NCBI GenBank assembly: GCA_027069385.1
Contig: JALXER010000371.1
Coordinates: forward strand, 1-10,552
Direction of reading: 5' to 3'
DNA: 10,552 nt
Origin: Paracoccaceae bacterium
GTDB lineage: Bacteria > Pseudomonadota > Alphaproteobacteria > Rhodobacterales > Rhodobacteraceae
The position numbers were made by a program, and so were the translations under genes. The notes under the pieces are model-generated. The model ran no database searches and was not told the DNA's origin. It saw only the letters and a list, made by a program, of their open reading frames with translations. This document shows positions 7,016 through 10,552 of the stretch, one piece after another (the stretch's first letter is position 1; every line of letters begins with the position of its first letter).

Positions 7016-7026
7016 CCACCACTTCT
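7016..7026. other. Candidate attR, second copy of the tRNA 3'-end sequence
   Basis: This is an exact direct copy of CCACCACTTCT (5894-5904), 25 bases past the last stop codon of the broken gene. Beyond it no further recognisable element genes occur. The 7027-7206 gap before hisI holds no gene, only a GC-rich hairpin near 7138-7184. Confidence 0.45.
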
Positions 7027-7137
7027 GAAACCTCCCCCTAAAATACTGACATGGCACCGCGCAACCGCTGAGGTCGGCTTAGAAACCCGGCCGTTAATGG
7101 CTTATTTGCCAGAGGCAAAACGCGCTGCGGCACTAAC

Positions 7138-7184
7138 GCGGCGCGGCGAGCGTCGGTTTTGTGGCACCGCCGCGCCCGCGCCGC
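7138..7184 (-). terminator. GC-rich hairpin downstream of hisI
   Basis: GCGGCGCGG (7138-7146) pairs perfectly with CCGCGCCGC (7176-7184), 22 bases past the hisI stop in the direction of transcription. The loop is long (29 bases) and no T run follows, so termination would not be a classical intrinsic one. It may simply slow the polymerase or protect the transcript end. Confidence 0.25.
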
Positions 7185-7206
7185 AATGAACCGTTTGTAC
7201 CGGCGG

Positions 7207-7563
7207 TCAGGTTTCGGGGGCCATCAGTTCGACCTCGGCACCATTCCGGATCGCCGTATAGAAACAGCTGCGCCGGTTGGTGTGGCAGGCGGGGCCTATC
7301 TGCTCTACCTGCACCAACAGGCAATCCCGGTCGCAATCAACCCGCAGGTCGATCAACCGTTGCACATGTCCCGAGCTTTCACCCTTGCGCCACAATTCCT
7401 GACGGGAGCGCGACCAATAGGTCACTTGCCCGCTACCCAGCGTATGGGCCAGGCTTTCGGCATTCATCCACGCCATCATCAGGACTTCGCCGGTCGTTGC
7501 ATCCTGCGCGATGGCCGGGATCAGCCCGTCGGCATTGAACACCAGATTGTCAATTTTTTGCAT
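7207..7563 (-). CDS. hisI: Phosphoribosyl-AMP cyclohydrolase HisI
   Basis: This 118-residue cytoplasmic enzyme opens the purine ring of phosphoribosyl-AMP in the third step of histidine synthesis. The family signature is clear: WSRSRQELWRKGESSGHVQ (residues 50-68), then DCDRDC (76-81), whose aspartates bind magnesium and whose Cys77 helps bind zinc. PACHTNRRSCF (91-101) provides the other zinc cysteines, Cys93 and Cys100. Length is normal for the single-domain form, with no HisE fusion. The ribosome site is weak. It is divergent from the Fe-S scaffold gene by 78 bases and not next to other his genes in this window. Confidence 0.96.
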   Translation of the reverse strand: MQKIDNLVFNADGLIPAIAQDATTGEVLMMAWMNAESLAHTLGSGQVTYWSRSRQELWRKGESSGHVQRLIDLRVDCDRDCLLVQVEQIGPACHTNRRSCFYTAIRNGAEVELMAPET

Positions 7564-7581
7564 TTGTGATCGCTTCGCTTG

Positions 7582-7610
7582 TTTTCATTCCTGCGGTGAA
7601 CCCCTATCTA
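7582..7610 (+). promoter_or_regulatory. Possible promoter for the NifU-like gene
   Basis: TTTTCA (7582-7587) and TATCTA (7605-7610) are separated by 17 bases in the hisI/scaffold divergent gap. Matches to the sigma70 consensus are partial, and this is the best pair I can find there. Confidence 0.28.
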
Positions 7611-7641
7611 CGACAGGAACACCATTTTGCAAAGGCCGGTT

Positions 7642-8094
7642 ATGAGCAGCGACAGCGATCTGATCAACCTCTATTCAGGGCAAATTCTGGCGCTTGCCGC
7701 CGATATTCCGTTGCTTGACCGGTTGGAGGCCCCCGATGCCACGGTGATGAAACGTGCGCCGCTTTGCGGGTCGAACGTTACGGTCGATGTGGTGCTGAAA
7801 GACGGGCGGATTTCCGGTTTCGGCCAAGACGTCAAGGCCTGTGCGCTCGGGCAGGCATCGGCGTCGGTACTGGGTGCGAACGTGATAGGCCGGACCGAGG
7901 CCGAGATCGAAACCGCCCTCGGGCAGCTTCGCGCCATGTTGAAAGAGTCCGGCCCCGCCCCCGACGCCCCCTTTGATGGCTTGCAGGTTTTAATGCCTGC
8001 GCGCGAGTACAAGAACCGCCATGCCTCTATAATGCTGGCGCTTACGGCCACGCTGGAAGCCATGCAACAGGCCAAAAAAAGCGCCGCGATCTGA
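7642..8094 (+). CDS. NifU/IscU-like iron-sulfur cluster scaffold protein
   Basis: This 150-residue protein belongs to the NifU N-terminal/IscU/SufU fold family, which holds nascent Fe-S clusters in the cytoplasm. The first cysteine site is Cys42 in APLCGSNVTVDV, and the second is Cys67 in VKACALGQASASVLG, both in the family's expected places. The third position, normally Cys in a PARxKC-type motif, appears as His127 in PAREYKNRHASI. Cluster or zinc binding may therefore differ from classical IscU. The start at 7642 is chosen over an upstream TTG because AAAGG lies about 6 bases before it and the fold begins there. No isc/suf genes are adjacent. Its last codons and stop lie inside the terminator of the convergent gene. 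Confidence 0.85.
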   Translation: MSSDSDLINLYSGQILALAADIPLLDRLEAPDATVMKRAPLCGSNVTVDVVLKDGRISGFGQDVKACALGQASASVLGANVIGRTEAEIETALGQLRAMLKESGPAPDAPFDGLQVLMPAREYKNRHASIMLALTATLEAMQQAKKSAAI

Positions 8095-8109
8095 AAGCAG
8101 ACGCGGCGC
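8074..8109 (-). terminator. Intrinsic terminator for the small membrane-protein gene
   Basis: On the minus strand GCGCCGCG, TCTG, a four-base loop, CAGA, a one-base bulge, then CGCGGCGC form a 12-bp stem (8081-8109), followed directly by seven T (8080-8074). This is a textbook rho-independent terminator, 85 bases past the stop of the 37-residue gene. The hairpin includes the stop codon (8092-8094) of the scaffold gene on the other strand. Confidence 0.85.
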
Positions 8110-8194
8110 AGATGATCGCAACTGACCTTTGAAACATACGGAGCAAACGCAGTCGGGTCCGAGGCAGTTCGGATAAAGGTCAAGCAGTGGCGAA

Positions 8195-8308
8195 TTAGGT
8201 AAAAGACAGGGCAACGATCAGCATAATAATGATTGCACCAAGGGTAACGGCATCTTCAATTATTGGCCTGACCGTGGATTCAGAGTATTTTTTTATAAGT
8301 GTTGCCAT
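8195..8308 (-). CDS. 37-residue single-span membrane protein
   Basis: The frame encodes a short basic N-terminus (MATLIKKYSESTVRP), then one hydrophobic span of about 18 residues (VTLGAIIIMLIVALSF) ending almost at the C-terminus. Support for a real gene includes GAGG/GAGGG just before the ATG, a plausible promoter with an inverted repeat at 8343-8378, and a strong terminator at 8074-8109 with no other gene to serve. It recalls Flp-type pilins in size and hydrophobicity but lacks the GATAIEY-like processing motif. It might instead be a small stress or subunit-type membrane peptide. Function is unknown. A longer frame running to 8497 is rejected because the ribosome site lies inside it. Confidence 0.7.
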   Translation of the reverse strand: MATLIKKYSESTVRPIIEDAVTLGAIIIMLIVALSFT

Positions 8309-8342
8309 GGGTCCCTCACCTCTAATTTCGCTAGGTTCCTGC

Positions 8343-8378
8343 AATGTTCTATTTTTGATCCGGAATGTCAAGAACATT
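8343..8378 (-). promoter_or_regulatory. Promoter with flanking inverted repeat for the 37-residue gene
   Basis: On the minus strand TTGACA (8366-8371, perfect -35) is followed after 17 bases by AACATT (8343-8348, weak -10). A perfect 8-bp inverted repeat, AATGTTCT (8343-8350) and AGAACATT (8371-8378), brackets these elements with a 20-bp centre, as in operators bound by a dimeric regulator. The rest of 8309-8517 shows no gene. Confidence 0.5.
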
Positions 8379-8517
8379 TTAGCAACTTTATTGCAAGCTC
8401 TGAATACCCCCGATACCTTCAGCACTATGGTGCGGCTTACAAGTATCCAATACCGGTTACAGCGGGGCGGCTTGAATATAAAATGCTTACAGAACACCGA
8501 AAGGCCCTTCAGAGCCT

Positions 8518-8668
8518 CTCCCGCCTGCTGTCGGCATCATTGCTTGCGCAATGAACCTCCAGCAGTTGGGCCGGACCGTCTGCCTCTGCGGGGAGCCGCA
8601 AGCGGCCCCCCTTATCGGCAGAGCTTGTGCGAGCACAAGCAGGGGGCATGCCCCCTCTGGCGCAAGCG
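8518..8668. repeat. Right arm of the 151-bp inverted repeat
   Basis: This is the reverse complement of 1-151 with five mismatches, several of which fall in hairpin loops (for example GGGGGCATGCCCCC here against GGGGGCTGGCCCCC at the left). Its inner edge is sharp at 8518. The outer edge cannot be fixed because the left copy leaves the window. It lies in the gap between the small membrane-protein gene's promoter and alr. Confidence 0.85.
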
Positions 8669-8680
8669 CCATTCACCCCC

Positions 8681-8740
8681 TCGGGATATTTAGGAAAAGA
8701 AGAAGATAACCGATTTCAATCTTCCTTAAATACTCTCAGG
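8681..8740. repeat. Paired inverted A-rich motif
   Basis: TCGGGATATTTAGGAAAAGA-AGAAGAT (8681-8706) has a shorter opposed relative, read from the other strand as GAGAGTATTTAAGGAAGAT (8719-8737). Motifs of the GGxxTATTT...AAGAAGAT type are, from memory and unverified, common between genes of Rhodobacteraceae. The role is unknown. Confidence 0.4.
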
Positions 8741-8744
8741 GGGG

Positions 8745-8843
8745 AGCGACGAATGTCGCGAGGGGGCGGAACGCCCCCCTGCCGCCCGCAGGGCGGCCCG
8801 GCCCAAAGGGAAGCCTTGGGTTTGGCTTGCCAAACACAAGGCT
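8745..8843. repeat. Four consecutive strong hairpins upstream of alr
   Basis: In 99 bases there are four stems: GCGAC/GTCGC (8746-8759), GGGGGCG/CGCCCCC (8762-8779), GCCGCCC/GGGCGGC (8781-8797), and AGCCTTG-G-GTTTGGC with GCCAAAC-A-CAAGGCT (8812-8843, 14 pairs with one mismatch). The cluster resembles dispersed REP-like intergenic DNA. If transcribed it would form a structured leader or a terminator-like block before alr. Confidence 0.6.
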
Positions 8844-8938
8844 GGACTGCGGGAGCGCCCGGCGGGGTTCAGGATAGGGTTTCCTTTTAGTCAGGATCAG
8901 GTATGCAGGGGGAAACGCAGTTAGAACAGGGTTTGACC

Positions 8939-9970
8939 ATGCAGGCGCGCTTAACCATTGACCTGAACGCGATTTGCGACAACTGGCGCGCGCTGGACGC
9001 GCTTAGCGGCTCGGCCGTCGAAACCGCAGCGGTTATCAAGGCCGATGCTTACGGGTTGGGCGCGGGTAAAGTCGGGCCGGCACTCGTCAACGCAGGCGTT
9101 TCCACCTTTTTCGTTGCGCAGGCCGAGGAAGGCGTTGCGTTACGCGCCGCCATCGGCAACAGCCCGCGTATCTTCAATTTCTCGGGCTACATGAAAGGTG
9201 ATGATCAGGCGGTCAAGGAATACGGGATCATTCCGGTGTTGAATTCGGCCGAACAGGTGCGCGCCTATCGCGGTGCACGCTGTGGTATCCAGTTGGACAG
9301 CGGCATGAACCGGCTCGGGATGGAATTGCCCGAGTTTGCCTCGGTCGCACTGGACATCGCCGCCAAACGCCCCGAACTGGTGATGAGCCACCTTGCCTGC
9401 GCCGACGAACCATACCACCCGATGAACGCCGCCCAATTGCTGGCCTTTACCACCATGACCGCGGCCATGCCTGCCACGCCCAAGGCGTTGAGCGCGACCG
9501 GCGGCATTTTGCTCGGGTCGCCCTATCACTTTGACATGACCCGCCCGGGTATCGGCCTTTACGGCGGCGCACCGTTTAGCGATGCCAGGCCGGTTGTCAC
9601 CCTTGATCTGCCGGTCATCCAGACCCGCGACCTGCTGGCCGGAGAGGCCGTCGGTTATGGCGCGTCATGGGTCGCCACCCGCCCCAGCCGGATCGCCACG
9701 GTTTCCAGCGGCTATGCCGACGGGATTCTGCGCGCCGCCAAGGGGATCAACCTTTATGCGGGCGAGACCCCCTGCCCCGTGGTCGGGCGGATATCCATGG
9801 ACCTGATCACGGTCGATGTCACCGACCTGCCCGAGATACCGCCCCACCTGACCTTGCTGAACACGCTCCAGACGGTTGACACGCTGGCCACGGCTGCCGG
9901 CACGATCGGTTATGAAATCCTGACCAGCCTTGGCAGCCGCTACAAACGTGTTTACATAGGCGAGAGCTAG
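8939..9970 (+). CDS. alr: Alanine racemase
   Basis: This 343-residue PLP enzyme interconverts L- and D-alanine in the cytoplasm for peptidoglycan. The N-terminal barrel carries the PLP lysine in AAVIKADAYGLG (Lys34). Further family stretches are QLDSGMNRLGM and RPGIGLYGGAP. The C-terminal domain holds the catalytic tyrosine motif VGYGASW and the SxGYADG and VVGRISMDL signatures. Length is normal. The start at 8939 (AGGG, 7-base spacing) puts MQARLTIDLNAI at the N-terminus, where the family usually begins. An in-frame ATG at 8903 with AGGA 6 bases upstream is a real alternative adding 12 residues. The permease gene follows after nine bases, suggesting one transcript. Confidence 0.95.
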   Translation: MQARLTIDLNAICDNWRALDALSGSAVETAAVIKADAYGLGAGKVGPALVNAGVSTFFVAQAEEGVALRAAIGNSPRIFNFSGYMKGDDQAVKEYGIIPVLNSAEQVRAYRGARCGIQLDSGMNRLGMELPEFASVALDIAAKRPELVMSHLACADEPYHPMNAAQLLAFTTMTAAMPATPKALSATGGILLGSPYHFDMTRPGIGLYGGAPFSDARPVVTLDLPVIQTRDLLAGEAVGYGASWVATRPSRIATVSSGYADGILRAAKGINLYAGETPCPVVGRISMDLITVDVTDLPEIPPHLTLLNTLQTVDTLATAAGTIGYEILTSLGSRYKRVYIGES

Positions 9971-9979
9971 AGGAGCATC

Positions 9980-10552
9980 ATGGGCGCGATTTCATATCTT
10001 AACGAGGGGCTGGCCTCGATCGGGCGTTCGACAATGGCGCTGTTTGCCGGGATCGGGCGGGTGGTGCTGTTTGTGCTGGCCAGCGTCTCACACCTGTTTC
10101 GCCCGCCGTTCTATCCGGCAGAGCTGGCCCAGCAACTGCTGCGCATCGGCTATTTTTCCCTGCCGGTCGTGGGGCTGACCACGCTGTTTACCGGCGGGGC
10201 GCTGGCCTTGCAGATTTACGCGGGCGGTGCGCGGATCAACGCGCAAAGCGTGGTGCCCTCGATCGTGGCGATCGGCATGTTGCGGGAATTGGGGCCGGTG
10301 TTGGCCGGGCTGATGGTTGCCGGTCGGGTCGGGGCCAGCATCGCCGCCGAAATCGGCACCATGCGGGTGACCGAGCAGATCGACGCCCTGACCACCCTGT
10401 CCACCAATCCGGTCAAGTATCTGGTGGTGCCGCGGGTGCTGGCCGCCACCCTTGCCATGCCGCTATTGGTGCTGGTCGGGGATATCATCGGCATCATGGG
10501 CGGCTGGCTGGTCGGGGTTTACCGGCTGGATTTCAACGCCGCTGCCTATATC
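9980..10552 (+). CDS. MlaE-type ABC transporter permease (5' part)
   Basis: The first 191 codons of a gene that continues past the window are present; family members are about 260 residues. It encodes the inner-membrane permease of the Mla-type phospholipid transport system, which works with an MlaF-like ATPase and an MlaD-like MCE protein. The family core is plain: LFTGGALALQ, then IGMLRELGPVLAGLMVAGRVGASIAAEIGTMRVTEQIDAL at about residues 97-136, followed by two more hydrophobic spans. AGGAGC lies a few bases before the ATG and the gap to alr is nine bases, so it is likely co-transcribed with alr. The ATPase gene may follow outside the window. Confidence 0.93.
   Translation, partial: MGAISYLNEGLASIGRSTMALFAGIGRVVLFVLASVSHLFRPPFYPAELAQQLLRIGYFSLPVVGLTTLFTGGALALQIYAGGARINAQSVVPSIVAIGMLRELGPVLAGLMVAGRVGASIAAEIGTMRVTEQIDALTTLSTNPVKYLVVPRVLAATLAMPLLVLVGDIIGIMGGWLVGVYRLDFNAAAYI

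Larger units (their letters stand above)
5894..7026. mobile_element. Decayed integrated element in the tRNA-Tyr 3' end
   Basis: The segment runs from the tRNA 3' end to the second CCACCACTTCT copy. It has the order expected of a tRNA-borne integrative element: attL, integrase start (only a stub remains), cargo (one broken gene), attR. Base composition differs from its neighbours: a hand count gives 30% GC at 6121-6180 against 63% at 9301-9360. No intact gene remains inside, so it should be immobile. The original cargo was probably larger, since only 27 codons of the integrase survive. Confidence 0.6.

Noticed and set aside
1..8668. Composite transposon bounded by the inverted repeats
   Set aside because: The interior holds housekeeping genes (hisI, dsbB, two tRNAs), no transposase, and no visible target duplication.
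10216..10497. Minus-strand open frame of 93 codons
   Set aside because: It is the shadow of the MlaE-type permease gene on the other strand.
1..10552. CRISPR array
   Set aside because: No set of regularly spaced identical repeats with unique spacers was found.

Overview
The window looks like chromosome of an alphaproteobacterium of the Rhodobacteraceae (roseobacter-type). The basis is inference: GC-rich coding sequence, a TPR-sulfotransferase, a DedA/YqaA-type protein coupled to dsbB, the alr-mlaE pair, and hairpin-rich intergenic repeats of a style I associate with that group. No species can be named from the sequence alone.

Layout. At 1-151 lies one arm of a near-perfect 151-bp inverted repeat whose partner is at 8518-8668. 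Next, on the minus strand, is a two-gene unit (1063-2736 then 167-1045): a protein with three tandem Ig-like modules and a beta-propeller-like protein, both of unknown function, behind an AT-rich leader with operator-like repeats. A tRNA-Leu(CAA) follows at 2870-2954. Its promoter starts inside the last codons of a TPR-sulfotransferase gene (2993-4603, minus). Divergent from that gene are a DedA-family membrane protein (4712-5293) and dsbB (5290-5745), which overlap by ATGA.

After dsbB come a promoter and a divergent class II tRNA-Tyr(GTA) at 5816-5899. Immediately downstream is about 1.1 kb of AT-rich foreign-looking DNA. It contains a 27-codon stub of a phage-type integrase and a gene broken by a frameshift and an in-frame stop, which may have encoded a PD-(D/E)xK-like nuclease. 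The segment ends at a second copy of the 11-bp sequence that spans the tRNA 3' end. I read it as a decayed integrated element with recognisable attL and attR.

Host genes then resume: hisI (7207-7563, minus), a NifU/IscU-like scaffold gene (7642-8094, plus), and a convergent gene for a 37-residue single-span membrane protein (8195-8308, minus). The terminator of the small gene lies inside the 3' end of the scaffold gene. The right inverted-repeat arm and a run of strong hairpins fill 8518-8843. The window closes with alr (8939-9970) and the 5' part of a MlaE-type permease gene (from 9980), probably one transcript.

Most genes are housekeeping (histidine biosynthesis, Fe-S assembly, disulfide formation, D-alanine supply, lipid transport). 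The less ordinary material is the tRNA-Tyr island remnant, the unknown two-gene unit, the small membrane-protein gene and the structured repeats.
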